Source of the DNA: JASSUD01 sp031963445
GTDB taxonomy: Bacteria; Pseudomonadota; Gammaproteobacteria; Burkholderiales; Burkholderiaceae
Reading direction: 5' to 3'
Assembly (NCBI GenBank): GCA_031963445.1
Contig: JASSUH010000001.1
Span: 372,001-436,000, forward strand
Length of the DNA stretch: 64,000 bases
A program made the position numbers and the translations under genes. Below the pieces are notes generated by a model that saw only the letters and a list, made by a program, of their open reading frames with translations, made no database searches and was not told where the DNA came from. This document shows positions 54,383 through 63,981 of the stretch, piece by piece. Positions within the stretch are counted from its first letter, which is position 1. Each line of letters opens with the position of its first letter.

Positions 54383-56626
54383 ATGAATGATGGATCCCGT
54401 TCAATCAAATCATACCCCGTCAGCTCGAACGACTTCGATGAACTAATCAATTTCGATTCGGAAGATACTCCTTTTCTTTCGAATCGAAACGTAAACCTTA
54501 CAAATTTTGCTCCCCTCCTCGCTTCAAAACGAGCTCCAAGCTTAGCCGCCCCTAAAGAAGGATCAGGCCGCACTTTAAAAATTTCTCAACAAAATTCTAC
54601 TCAAAAAAATGTTTTATTTAGCTCCGAGAGATTCTCCATTGAAAAAATAGATGAAGATAAATATAAATTAATACGCAAACCAAACCCTATCGAAACACTT
54701 GTTTTAAGTGGGGGTGGGGCTAAAGGCCTGGCTTACCCAGGAGCAATCCAAGCACTGGCAGAAGAAGGGCATTTATCAACTATTCGAGATATACATGCCG
54801 CCTCAATAGGTGCTCTTGCTGGTGTACTCCTTGCTGCAGGAATGACAGCACAAGAGTTTAAAGAATTGTCAGATCAAATTAATCTGATGGATTTAATTTC
54901 AAAATCCAAAGATTCCCATCCAGAAAATGGTTTTTTAAAAAACACCCAGCTTGGCCTAATCAAAACGTTATTGGCTAATATAGGCACTACTGCCCCTAAA
55001 CTTAGGGAGTTTATCGATAAAAATGTGCGCGAAACAATTATAAATCGCATTAATGAAAAAGAAGAAAGTTTTAAAAAAATACCTATTATAGAAAATATTT
55101 ATGAGGAATTAAAAAAAGGAAAAAATATAACCTTTAAAGACTTAGAAGTATTGAATAGATATATCCCAGAAATTAAACGATTTCACTGTACTGCGACAGC
55201 TTATTTCGGTTCTGATAAACCACAATCTGCTGTTCTATCCGCAACCACCACCCCAGATTTGTCAGTTTCTGACGCAGCTTGTGCTTCTGGTGCTTTACCG
55301 ATTATTTTCTCAAAAATCACACTTAAAATAGAAGACCCAGAAAAAAGAGATGACTACGAATTTTTTAGCCAGGCCAAATGGGCCGATGGTGGCCTATTAA
55401 TGAACACTCCAGTTCCATCAATAATCCATGGAATGGGTGACCCATCAAAATGCTTGATTTTTGTTTTTGAGAATGATCAATTAAATCAAGCCATGCAGGA
55501 TGAGCCTGGAAATAATAGGTACACAAAGAAAAAGTTATTTAAAAAAGCAATTGAAAGAGGCAGCGAAAGAGTAATAGGAGCACCGTATAAAATTGCAAGA
55601 GATCATTTCAATACAGAGCTCTCTCAATCCCCCGTTAAGGAAAGCGTCATAATTGTTCCATTAACCGACAAGGGAAACAATATAAATTATTCTGGATCAC
55701 GTGGGCGATTAGCATTAAATATGGGACAAAAAGATAAAAACGCTCTGCAAGATTTGCTATATAAGAAAACCTTAGAATCCTCTAAAATGAGGAAAAATAA
55801 AAAAAACGAGGAAATTTTCACCACCACCGAAGATTTTATTTATTCATTAAGTGATGATGAATTTTATTATTTAATGGAAAGCAATGAGATACATGAATGC
55901 TTACCATCAAAAAAACTAAAATATGCAATCCATCAAAGAATAAAAATTTCGAATGAATTAAATAATTTCTTAAATTCCATGCACTGCATCTTCGAGGAAA
56001 AATCTGAAGAAAGCGCTATATCAGAAGATGAAATAAATAAATTTATTAAATCATATAAAATAGCACCAGAAAATATCAATGAATTTATCAAAAACAAAAT
56101 AGTTGAATATTATTTTCAAGGCTTAGACATAATCAACGAATACAACAATATAAAAATTTTTTTTGAAGATAAAAATTTAGAAAATATTACCAGCAGCCCT
56201 AAACTTGAAGAAGAGCGCGATAAATTAGAAAAAATTCATCGTTACTTAACACTAGAAAAAATATTAACTATACTGAACAAATATCCCACATTGCTTGAAG
56301 AGATCAATGTTTTTAATAAAATCATTGAAAAAATAAAAAAAATAAAAATTAAAAATATATCAAAATACATTATACGATATCTCATCTACCCAGAAAAAAA
56401 TAAACCTATACAATCAAATATGAACGTACTTTTAGAAGCAGAGAAAGGTTTGAATCAAGCTAAAACAGCAGAAGAAGTAATAGAAATCGTAAATACGTTA
56501 ACCAATAAATACAAATTAAATATTTCAATAAAAAATTTAAACGATAAAGAAAAAATTAAAAAGTCAAAGTTTTTAGGAGATTTGCATATTTATATAAGAA
56601 AAAATAAGCTAAATTTAGCCGTATAG
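54383..56626 (+). CDS. Patatin-like phospholipase, ExoU-like (747 aa)
   Basis: A patatin domain spans about 100-350: the oxyanion loop LVLSGGGAKGLAYPGAI (GGGAKG at 110-115), the nucleophile elbow AASIGALAG with Ser141, and the catalytic Asp in KWADGGLLMNTP (Asp335). Ser141 and Asp335 are placed almost as in ExoU of Pseudomonas aeruginosa (Ser142, Asp344). The C-terminal 390 residues are charged and helical, as in the membrane-localising part of ExoU. The N-terminus lacks a signal peptide and is Ser/Asn-rich. The DNA, and especially the 3' half, is far more AT-rich than the neighbours, suggesting transfer. It is probably a secreted phospholipase acting on host membranes. Confidence 0.88.
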   Translation: MNDGSRSIKSYPVSSNDFDELINFDSEDTPFLSNRNVNLTNFAPLLASKRAPSLAAPKEGSGRTLKISQQNSTQKNVLFSSERFSIEKIDEDKYKLIRKPNPIETLVLSGGGAKGLAYPGAIQALAEEGHLSTIRDIHAASIGALAGVLLAAGMTAQEFKELSDQINLMDLISKSKDSHPENGFLKNTQLGLIKTLLANIGTTAPKLREFIDKNVRETIINRINEKEESFKKIPIIENIYEELKKGKNITFKDLEVLNRYIPEIKRFHCTATAYFGSDKPQSAVLSATTTPDLSVSDAACASGALPIIFSKITLKIEDPEKRDDYEFFSQAKWADGGLLMNTPVPSIIHGMGDPSKCLIFVFENDQLNQAMQDEPGNNRYTKKKLFKKAIERGSERVIGAPYKIARDHFNTELSQSPVKESVIIVPLTDKGNNINYSGSRGRLALNMGQKDKNALQDLLYKKTLESSKMRKNKKNEEIFTTTEDFIYSLSDDEFYYLMESNEIHECLPSKKLKYAIHQRIKISNELNNFLNSMHCIFEEKSEESAISEDEINKFIKSYKIAPENINEFIKNKIVEYYFQGLDIINEYNNIKIFFEDKNLENITSSPKLEEERDKLEKIHRYLTLEKILTILNKYPTLLEEINVFNKIIEKIKKIKIKNISKYIIRYLIYPEKNKPIQSNMNVLLEAEKGLNQAKTAEEVIEIVNTLTNKYKLNISIKNLNDKEKIKKSKFLGDLHIYIRKNKLNLAV

Positions 56627-56809
56627 CACCCATCCAAAATCCATACTTATCTATAAAAAACAAGCCACCGAAAACTAAAAGGCAGTGCCACGCAAACCTT
56701 TTATTTCGTTTTGTTTTACTTTTTTTCTGAAACGGAAGATAGCCATAGAGGAGCATGTCACAGCGACAATGCCCCCGTGGGATGAGCCGATAGGCGCAAA
56801 GAGAAAGAT

Positions 56810-57622
56810 TTACCGATACCGATTAATTTCATCACGCATTTGTTGTGCAGCTTGGGCTGCGGCAGTAGCAAAATCTTCTGCTTGGCTTGCGTAGATGATG
56901 GCGCGTGATGAGTTGATTAGCATGCCAGGGCCAGCTGCTGCGCGCCCTGCTTTTATGGTGGCAGCAATATCCCCACCTTGTGCGCCGATGCCAGGGATTA
57001 ATAGCAGCATATCGCCGACAAGTTCGCGCACCGTAGCAATTTCTTGCGGAAAAGTAGCGCCAACGACGAGGCCGAGCTGGCCGCTGGTATTCCATTTTTG
57101 TGCAGCTAGTTGCGCCACTTTTTGATAGAGCAGTTGCTCGCCAACGGGCAAAAATTGCAGCTCAGAGCCACCTGGATTAGAGGTTCGACACAGCACGATT
57201 ACCCCCTTCTCAGCATAAGCCAGATAAGGCTCTAGCGAATCAAAACCTAAATATGGGTTAACCGTTACTGCATCTGTTTGATAACGCTCAAATGCTTCGC
57301 GCGCATATTGCTCAGCAGTGCTGCCGATATCACCTCGTTTAGCATCCAGAATCACCGGTAAGCCTGGGTGCTCTTTATGAATATAAGCAATGACCCTTTC
57401 CAAGGCTTCCTCTGCACGATGCGCGGCAAAGTAAGCAATTTGCGGTTTAAATGCGCACGCATAAGGTGCCGTCGCATCGACAATCGCACAGCAGAATTCA
57501 AAGATTGCATCAGGGCGTGCTGAGAACTGAGCAGGAAAGCGTGAGGGTTCAGGATCAAGGCCCACGCACAATAAAGAGTTTGTACGCTGCCATGCATGCG
57601 TCAGAGATTGAATGAAAGACAT
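56810..57622 (-). CDS. pyrF: Orotidine 5'-phosphate decarboxylase
   Basis: Last step of UMP synthesis. The 270 residues fit the longer type-2 PyrF family: SLLCVGLDPEPSRFP, FKPQIAYFAAH, the catalytic VILDAKRGDIGSTAEQYA (Lys and Asp of DAKRGD), TVNPYLGFDSLEPYL and LLIPGIGAQGGDI. ATG at 57622. The gene points towards the patatin gene, with about 180 bp of featureless sequence between. Confidence 0.97.
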   Translation of the reverse strand: MSFIQSLTHAWQRTNSLLCVGLDPEPSRFPAQFSARPDAIFEFCCAIVDATAPYACAFKPQIAYFAAHRAEEALERVIAYIHKEHPGLPVILDAKRGDIGSTAEQYAREAFERYQTDAVTVNPYLGFDSLEPYLAYAEKGVIVLCRTSNPGGSELQFLPVGEQLLYQKVAQLAAQKWNTSGQLGLVVGATFPQEIATVRELVGDMLLLIPGIGAQGGDIAATIKAGRAAAGPGMLINSSRAIIYASQAEDFATAAAQAAQQMRDEINRYR

Positions 57623-57712
57623 AATTTGGTAATTGAAAAAAGATCGTGAATCGTTAATCAGGCGAGGCCTAAGAGTGTTTACCTAAATTGGGGATACGGC
57701 TTCCCAGGCTTT

Positions 57713-58990
57713 TTAAAAATAAGTTTCAACCCAATCGACTACTTGATAAGCATCATCCACCACTAACAAATGCTTCCATTTGTCGAAAGTTAGACAAGGA
57801 TGCGAGATGTCAAACGCTACCATATCACCCACCTGCAGATCGTCTCCAGGCTGAATGCGCAGATAAGCGTGATGATCCATCATGTATGTCACTTCCCAAC
57901 CGTAAGCGGGGGTAATTTCCACAGGAGTTGCTGTACCGGGTCGATAATGCTTAGCAGGGATTGGATACCCTGCATCAAATGCCGCGTCACGTTTACCAAG
58001 GGCAATAATGGCTCGCTCTGGCTCAGGGATCGATATCACATAAGCCCAAACTTGCAAGGCCGGCAATAATCCCTCGCCCATACGCTTCGCAATCGGATTG
58101 CGCGCCAAGATGCGTTCATGTGCCTTTTTATAAAACCCACCATCGTGGGTTAAATAACAGCCTGGGCGCAAGACTATATCAACGGCTAAGCCATACACCG
58201 ACGCTTTGGCAAATTCCTCTGCCCCAACGTCATACCAAATTGAACCTGAGCTGGAGAGCACGACTCTGTCGCATCCAAAGCGCTGGTCGCGCGCAAATAG
58301 ATGAACCCACTCGACGGCCTTACGCAATAACGAGCGCACTTCATTTTCTTCGAGCAATACACCTTCATACAACTCAATTCCGGCTAGCTTTAATGTATTC
58401 GGCCAGCGCTCGAGCGCGGCGAGAACGGCATCGCGCTGCGCTATGCTCCGCACGCCTGTACGTCCGCCTACGACACCTATTTCTAATAACACTTGGACAG
58501 AGAGACCCGCTGCGCGGAAAAATTGTCCTAGTTGATCCACCCCTTCAGCTGAATCAACCAAGCAGAAAAATTCAAATTCTGGGTCTTTTAAAAGGTCTGC
58601 GATGATTTCCATATCGCGTCGACCTACTAGCTGACTTGCCATCAGCACCCGCCGCACACCGCAGTGATAGGCCACTTGTACCTGAATCGCATTAGCCAGC
58701 GTAATACCCCAAGCCCCCGCTTGGAGTTGTTGATGAAATAGTTGGGGCGCCATCGTGGTCTTACCATGCGGAGCCAATTGGGCGCCGTATTGCTCGACAA
58801 AGTGTTGCATCCATTGCAGATTGTGCTCTAAGCGCTGCGCATACAACACAGCTACAGGCAAGCTCACCTCTTCGTTTAATAGATTCCAATTACGATATGA
58901 AAGCGCGCTCTCTTGCTCTTGCTGAGTGAAGGCACCCAACCCTTTACCTAATGGGTCAAGTGGACGTTTTCGATAGGCTTTAGTTTGCAT
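57713..58990 (-). CDS. D-serine dehydratase-like/alanine racemase-fold PLP enzyme
   Basis: The 425 residues match the fold-type III PLP family that includes D-threonine aldolase and D-serine deaminase (the Burkholderia 'amino acid deaminase' group). LPVAVLYAQRLEHNLQWMQH leads to LAPHGKTTMAPQLFHQQ, where the Lys of HGKT holds PLP. VLLEIGVVGGRTGVRS and VLSSSGSIWYDV follow, then DGGFYKKAHERI and the C-terminal metal-site region DHHAYLRIQPGDDLQVGDMV. I start at the ATG at 58990, with GGGGGGGAG upstream; a frame to 59062 runs into a repeat. The substrate is not certain. Confidence 0.88.
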   Translation of the reverse strand: MQTKAYRKRPLDPLGKGLGAFTQQEQESALSYRNWNLLNEEVSLPVAVLYAQRLEHNLQWMQHFVEQYGAQLAPHGKTTMAPQLFHQQLQAGAWGITLANAIQVQVAYHCGVRRVLMASQLVGRRDMEIIADLLKDPEFEFFCLVDSAEGVDQLGQFFRAAGLSVQVLLEIGVVGGRTGVRSIAQRDAVLAALERWPNTLKLAGIELYEGVLLEENEVRSLLRKAVEWVHLFARDQRFGCDRVVLSSSGSIWYDVGAEEFAKASVYGLAVDIVLRPGCYLTHDGGFYKKAHERILARNPIAKRMGEGLLPALQVWAYVISIPEPERAIIALGKRDAAFDAGYPIPAKHYRPGTATPVEITPAYGWEVTYMMDHHAYLRIQPGDDLQVGDMVAFDISHPCLTFDKWKHLLVVDDAYQVVDWVETYF

Positions 58991-59020
58991 CCAATTAGCT
59001 CCCCCCCACGCTGACGACTG

Positions 59021-59107
59021 GGAAACGGCTGAATAAACCGCAAGCAGCGTTATATCTATCAATGCTTGCTGCGCTGGTACTCCTATCTCGAGATTTATTC
59101 GCTCTTC
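59021..59107. repeat. Type D palindromic repeat
   Basis: GGAAACGGCTGAATAAACCG at the left and TTTATTCGCTCTTCC at the right are inverses. An inner pair CAAGCAGCG / TGCTTGCTGCG is present, but the GTACT core is mostly lost. It lies four bases from the queF stop. Confidence 0.8.
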
Positions 59108-59110
59108 CGT

Positions 59111-59935
59111 TTACTGTCGAGCAGTACGTGCATTATTTGGCAGTGATACGTTGAAGTTCGCCCTAAACGGATTGATATCTAACCCGCCTCGGCGCGTGTA
59201 TCGTGCGTAAACGGCCAGCTTAAGCGGCTGGCAAGCACGCAAAATGTCCATGAATATACGCTCAACGCATTGCTCATGAAATCCGGTATGCAGACGATAT
59301 GAGATCAAATAACGCAGTAGCCCTGCATGTTCAATGGGTGGGCCTACATAGTGAATTTGCACAGTGCCCCAGTCGGGTTGACCAGTTACCGGGCAATTTG
59401 ATTTAAGTAAATTGGACACCAACCTTTCTTCAATAGGGGCTGCCGCAAAGTCTGCGTTAAGCAAAGCGGCTGAGGGGTGATACACATCAGTCTCAAGCTC
59501 AAGCCGATCCAGTAAGACGCCCTCAAGCTCTTGCATTTGCAATTGAGCAAACTCATAGGGGAAAGTGAGTTTCACTGTTACCGAAGCACCGCACAACTTA
59601 GATAAGTCACGTGCAATCGTCTCGCATAACTCGTTGCTCGAGGCGATTTTGGTTTGCGCAAATGAACCCAGATAAAGCTTGAATGACTTTGATTCAACTA
59701 AATGGGGTGAGTCGGCAGGCACCCCAACTTGCGCCAACGCGATATGCGGCTTGCCACGCAAATCGAGCCACGATAATTCGTAAGCATTCCAAATATCTAC
59801 GCCTAAAAAAGGTAAAGGTGTGGGTACGCCAATTTCATCACGGGCACGTTGCCGCTCAATCGGAAACAACAAACTGGGATCGTAGTGCGTGCTCGGCGCT
59901 ACGGTTTTACCAAGTGGGGAGTGATCAGGAGTCAT
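59111..59935 (-). CDS. queF: NADPH-dependent 7-cyano-7-deazaguanine reductase
   Basis: Reduces preQ0 to preQ1 in queuosine synthesis. The 274 residues are the long, two-domain QueF form: WNAYELSWLDLRGKPHIALA and ESKSFKLYLGSFAQT in the N-terminal half, and the active-site LKSNCPVTGQPDWGTVQIHY (nucleophile Cys) with FHEQCVERIFMDILRAC in the second. ATG at 59935. Confidence 0.96.
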   Translation of the reverse strand: MTPDHSPLGKTVAPSTHYDPSLLFPIERQRARDEIGVPTPLPFLGVDIWNAYELSWLDLRGKPHIALAQVGVPADSPHLVESKSFKLYLGSFAQTKIASSNELCETIARDLSKLCGASVTVKLTFPYEFAQLQMQELEGVLLDRLELETDVYHPSAALLNADFAAAPIEERLVSNLLKSNCPVTGQPDWGTVQIHYVGPPIEHAGLLRYLISYRLHTGFHEQCVERIFMDILRACQPLKLAVYARYTRRGGLDINPFRANFNVSLPNNARTARQ

Positions 59936-60025
59936 CTTAGTACCGAAAAAATTGGGCTAATCAGATTTAAAAAGAGGTTGAATAATCATGTGCAGCATCA
60001 TGCTTACACTTTATTCGACATCTTT

Positions 60026-61549
60026 TTAAGCTAAAAAAAGCGCATAGGCAGGATGCGCAGTTTCATTCCAATAGGGTAAGTTAAGGGCGGTGAGAAATTG
60101 CTCAAATGCCGCCATATCCGCGGCTGGCACCTGAAACCCTACCAAAATGCTGCCATAGTCTGCACCTTGGTTGCGGTAATGAAAAAGGCTTATGTTCCAT
60201 TGCGGCGCCATCGATGACAGAAACTTCATCAACATGCCTGGATATTCAGGAAATTCAAAGCGGTATAGTAATTCCTCACTCGCCAACGGTGAATGGCCGC
60301 CTACCATATGCCGCAAATGCTGCTTAGCTAGTTCGTCATGCGTTAAATTCAGAGCGGTGAATCCGTGCTGGTTGAAAGTCTCAGCGATTGCTTCACTCTC
60401 TGCATGACCTTTGATTTGTACCCCAACGAAAATATGCGCGTTTTTTTCTTGTGCGATGCGGTAATTAAATTCGGTCACATTGCGTGCACCAATTAATGAG
60501 CAGAAATGTTTAAAGCTGCCTCGCTCTTCAGGAATAGTCACGGCGAACACAGCTTCACGCGCTTCACCCACTTCGGCTCGCTCGGCTACAAAGCGCATGC
60601 GGTCGAAATTCAAATTCGCCCCTGAAGTAATCGCAATTAAATTGGCGTTTTTTAACGCCTCGCGCTGCACATAAGCTTTGAGTCCTGCGAGGGCAAGCGC
60701 ACCGGCTGGCTCAAGCAGACTGCGCGTGTCTTCAAAAACATCTTTGATCGCTGCGCAGACTGCATCGGTATCCACGCAAATGATTTCATCTACATAAGCG
60801 CGGCACAAACGAAACGTTTCTGCGCCAACTAGCTTAACGGCCGTACCATCGGAAAAAAGCCCAACCTCTGTCAATGCAACACGCTCGCCCTGCGCCAGTG
60901 ATTGCGCCATCGCGTCTGAATCTTCTGTTTGCACACCGATAATCTTAATGCTCGGCCGCACAGTCTTTACATAAGCCGCGACGCCAGCAATTAATCCACC
61001 ACCGCCAATCGGCACAAAAATCGCATCCAGCGGTTTTTGGTGTTGGCGCAATATTTCCATCGCCACCGTACCCTGGCCAGCAATCACATCGGGATCATCA
61101 AACGGATGCACAAAAGTTAAGCCGCGCTCATGCTGCAGTTGCAGTGCATGCTGATAAGCATCACTGTACGAGTCACCAGCCAAGATCACTTCAACCGCGT
61201 CACCACCACGCGCGCGCACCGCATTAATTTTGACTTGTGGCGTGGTCACTGGCATCACGATAACTGCCTGACAATTTAACCGCTGCGCCGCCAAAGCCAC
61301 ACCTTGCGCATGATTACCTGCAGAAGCGGCTAGCACCCCTCGCGCCAATTCATCCGCTGACAACTGCACCATCTTGTTATAAGCGCCGCGCAGCTTGAAC
61401 GAAAACACTGGCTGGCTATCTTCACGCTTAAGGTAAATAGCATTTGACAGTCGTGCAGATAAATTAGGCGCATAGTCAAGCGCGCTCTCACAGGCGACGT
61501 CATACACGCGCGCGTTAAGAATTTTTTTTAAGTAATCGGGTTCAGACAT
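60026..61549 (-). CDS. ilvA: Threonine ammonia-lyase, biosynthetic
   Basis: Turns threonine into 2-oxobutanoate, the first step towards isoleucine. The 507 residues, from the ATG at 61549, show the PLP-binding VFSFKLRGAYNKMVQL, SAGNHAQGVALAA, the glycine loop VPIGGGGLIAGVAAYVK and two C-terminal ACT-like regulatory domains (VTIPEERGSFKHFCSLIGAR and FEFPEYPGMLMKFLSSMAPQ), so isoleucine feedback is expected. A TTG six codons upstream is in frame. No SD is clear. It is divergent from phrB. Confidence 0.97.
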   Translation of the reverse strand: MSEPDYLKKILNARVYDVACESALDYAPNLSARLSNAIYLKREDSQPVFSFKLRGAYNKMVQLSADELARGVLAASAGNHAQGVALAAQRLNCQAVIVMPVTTPQVKINAVRARGGDAVEVILAGDSYSDAYQHALQLQHERGLTFVHPFDDPDVIAGQGTVAMEILRQHQKPLDAIFVPIGGGGLIAGVAAYVKTVRPSIKIIGVQTEDSDAMAQSLAQGERVALTEVGLFSDGTAVKLVGAETFRLCRAYVDEIICVDTDAVCAAIKDVFEDTRSLLEPAGALALAGLKAYVQREALKNANLIAITSGANLNFDRMRFVAERAEVGEAREAVFAVTIPEERGSFKHFCSLIGARNVTEFNYRIAQEKNAHIFVGVQIKGHAESEAIAETFNQHGFTALNLTHDELAKQHLRHMVGGHSPLASEELLYRFEFPEYPGMLMKFLSSMAPQWNISLFHYRNQGADYGSILVGFQVPAADMAAFEQFLTALNLPYWNETAHPAYALFLA

Positions 61550-61687
61550 AGAAATGCTAACGAGCAAAAAAGATTAAAACCTATCCAAATGGCTAGCAGA
61601 CAAGGACAGAAAATTGCTGAGAAAATGGCGCAAAAGCTAGAGTGTACAAAAGGTTCCCTGCGCTATTCAATTTTTAAAGGTAATTGG

Positions 61688-63145
61688 ATGAGTGAATTTG
61701 AACGTGGTTTAGTTTGGTTTCGCCGTGATTTACGTATCCATGATCAGGCGGCGTTATCTCAAGGGCTGCGACTTGCGCAGCAAGTTTTTTGCGTGTTCGT
61801 TTTCGATACCTCGATCCTTGCACCGCTCGCCGCTGATGATCGACGTATTCCTTTTATTCGAGACTGCTTAACTTCATTGCAAAATCAGCTTACGCAAGTA
61901 GGTGGAAAGCTGATTGTTCTGCATGGCAATGCGCAGGAACTGATTCCAAGATTGGCGCGTCAATTAAAAATCCAAGCCGTTTTTATTAATCGTGATTACG
62001 AGCCGCAGGCGCTTGAGCGCGACCAAAAAGTAGCTTTGCAACTGCATAGCCAAGGTTGTGCGCTTTTTGCTTATAAAGACCAAGTGATTTTTGAAATCGA
62101 TGAAATTTTGACGCAGCAAAAAACACCTTATACGGTTTTCACGCCCTACAAAAATGTTTGGCTAAAAGCGCTGCGCGCTGAAGATTTTGCCGCTTTTGAC
62201 GTAGAGGATAATTGGTCTGCTTTAGTTACACCGCCAACCACTCAGCCAACCGAGATTCCCTCACTAGAAACGCTTGGTTTTAGCGCAGCAGCTGAACGAC
62301 GTATTGCGTTACCTGCAGGCACTGAAGGAGCAGCTCAATTACTTGATGATTTTTTACCGCGCTTACCTCGTTATCATGAAAAGCGTGACTATCCGGCGCG
62401 CAAAGGGCCTAGTTATCTATCCGTTCATTTACGTTTTGGCACGATCTCTATTCGTACCCTGGCACGGCTTGCGCATGCTGAAATGACTCGTGGCGTACAA
62501 GGAGCGACGGTATGGCTGAGCGAACTAATTTGGCGCGATTTTTATTTTATGATTTTGTTTCATCATCCTTACGTCGCCGAACAGACATTCCACGCAGAAT
62601 TCGATGCTATCGAATGGCGCTCTGGCGCCCAGGCTGACGAATATTTTTCCGCTTGGTGTGAAGGGCGTACGGGTTACCCGTTGGTTGATGCGGGCATGCG
62701 CCAGCTAAATCAAACCGGTTATATGCACAATCGACTACGTATGTTAACCGCCAGCTTTCTCACCAAAGATTTAGGTATCGACTGGCGCTGGGGTGAACGA
62801 TATTTTGCCAAACAATTGAACGATTTTGATTTAGCGGCTAATAACGGGAGCTGGCAATGGTCAGCATCAACAGGTTGTGATGCACAGCCTTACTTCCGCA
62901 TTTTTAATCCAGTGACTCAATCGACCAAATTTGACCCCCAAGGCAATTTCATCCGTCGTTACGTTCCTGAGTTAAAAGATTTGCCCAACCAAGCAATACA
63001 TGCACCTTGGCTGGCAAGTGTTGAGACGCTGGCGCAAGCGAATGTGCAATTAGGCAAAACCTACGCACATCCTCTCGTTGCCCATAATGAGGCGCGTAAA
63101 GAGGCATTAGCGCGTTATGCGAAGCATGCTCAATGCAAAACATAA
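61688..63145 (+). CDS. phrB: Deoxyribodipyrimidine photolyase
   Basis: Uses light to repair cyclobutane pyrimidine dimers. The start is the ATG at 61688, with AAAGG upstream and the family opening LVWFRRDLRIHDQAAL. The 485 residues show the antenna-binding domain, then the FAD-binding region YLSVHLRFGTISIRTL, ELIWRDFYFMILFHHPYV, and the signature GYMHNRLRMLTASFLTKDL, FAKQLNDFDLAANNGSWQW and STGCDAQPYFRIFNP. A light-dependent enzyme is notable if the organism lives inside a host. Confidence 0.97.
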   Translation: MSEFERGLVWFRRDLRIHDQAALSQGLRLAQQVFCVFVFDTSILAPLAADDRRIPFIRDCLTSLQNQLTQVGGKLIVLHGNAQELIPRLARQLKIQAVFINRDYEPQALERDQKVALQLHSQGCALFAYKDQVIFEIDEILTQQKTPYTVFTPYKNVWLKALRAEDFAAFDVEDNWSALVTPPTTQPTEIPSLETLGFSAAAERRIALPAGTEGAAQLLDDFLPRLPRYHEKRDYPARKGPSYLSVHLRFGTISIRTLARLAHAEMTRGVQGATVWLSELIWRDFYFMILFHHPYVAEQTFHAEFDAIEWRSGAQADEYFSAWCEGRTGYPLVDAGMRQLNQTGYMHNRLRMLTASFLTKDLGIDWRWGERYFAKQLNDFDLAANNGSWQWSASTGCDAQPYFRIFNPVTQSTKFDPQGNFIRRYVPELKDLPNQAIHAPWLASVETLAQANVQLGKTYAHPLVAHNEARKEALARYAKHAQCKT

Positions 63146-63156
63146 CCAAATTGCTT

Positions 63157-63260
63157 AGAGCCTGTTCATAATCTTTCAAAAGTGGGTTTTGTGTTGGGGT
63201 GAGAAGGAACCCCAACATGACGGCCTTAAGGAGGATTTCTGGAGGTCCTGAACAGGCTCT
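63157..63260. repeat. Type A palindromic repeat, single inner palindrome
   Basis: AGAGCCTGTTCATAATC at the left and CCTGAACAGGCTCT at the right, with one GTTGGGGTGAG / GGAACCCCAAC pair. TTA flanks both ends. It lies 11 bp after the phrB stop. From 63261 to 63477 I see no gene or repeat. Confidence 0.85.
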
Positions 63261-63477
63261 TACAAACTAAGGAAGATCTACGTAACTCACCAGCAAGAGA
63301 ACATGACTCCACCTATTGGTCTGCATCACAAATAATTTGCCTGTTTATGCGTGAATTTCTCCAATGCCAGCGGAAGGCTCAGTCTGAAAAAATATCAAAT
63401 GCCCTATAATTCAGCATTATTTTGGTCTCAAGAGAAAATCACGCTAAACACGCCTCTCCAAGAAAATTTCTGAAGCG

Positions 63478-63866
63478 ATGGCGTTGATTCCTTTTTCTGA
63501 AACATTTGCAGAGCTAGATAATCGTATACGTCTCGCCGCCCAAACTTCGCTTGGCGAGCCAGTATCAATTATCTAACTAGCGAGTCTGAGGAGTACCGAG
63601 CATTGTTCCGTAGCCTCATTTCAAAAATCATCTTTAAACACCGCTCTAAACTTGCCTCAAACGAGTCAGCAAAAGCAGCGCGATTGGCGCACGTTTTTGC
63701 AATAGCGAAGTATGTATGGGGTTCAGAAGAAAAAGCTCGAGCATTTCTTAACACTCCACATGCTCTACTAGAAGATCAAACTCCACTGACTGTTGCGATG
63801 ACTAAGTTGGGCGCGAAGCGTGTTGAAGATGTGTTGTGGAAATTATTTTACGGGATACCGGCATAA
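63478..63866 (+). pseudogene. DUF2384 (MbcA/ParS/Xre antitoxin-type) protein, frameshifted
   Basis: The part from about 63582 to the stop at 63866 fits the DUF2384 C-terminal domain: SAKAARLAHVFAIAKYVWGS, EEKARAFLNTPHALLEDQTP, and the closing VEDVLWKLFYGIPA, the region that binds the partner toxin. A frame from the ATG at 63478 (MALIPFSETFAELDNRIRLA) supplies what looks like the N-terminus but ends in TAA at 63574-63576. A single-base shift near there would join the two. It may be a broken antitoxin, or an error in the sequence. No RES-type or other toxin partner is visible in the window. The 63603-63866 part could still be read from a TTG. Confidence 0.6.
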
Positions 63867-63868
63867 TA

Positions 63869-63980
63869 CGAATCTGTTTAGGCTATTCCTGGCGATCACA
63901 GTAACGTTATACCTCACGGCACCTGCTACTTTACTGTCTGGCCACAGCAGACCCCGCCAGGAAAGCTCCAAATAGACTCT
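63869..63980. repeat. Type B palindromic repeat, degenerate
   Basis: CGAATCTGTTTAGGCTATTC at the left and CCAAATAGACTCT at the right, with 'ctactttactgtctggcc' as the worn core. It begins three bases after the antitoxin stop and is followed directly by a type A repeat. Confidence 0.72.
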
Positions 63981-63981
63981 A

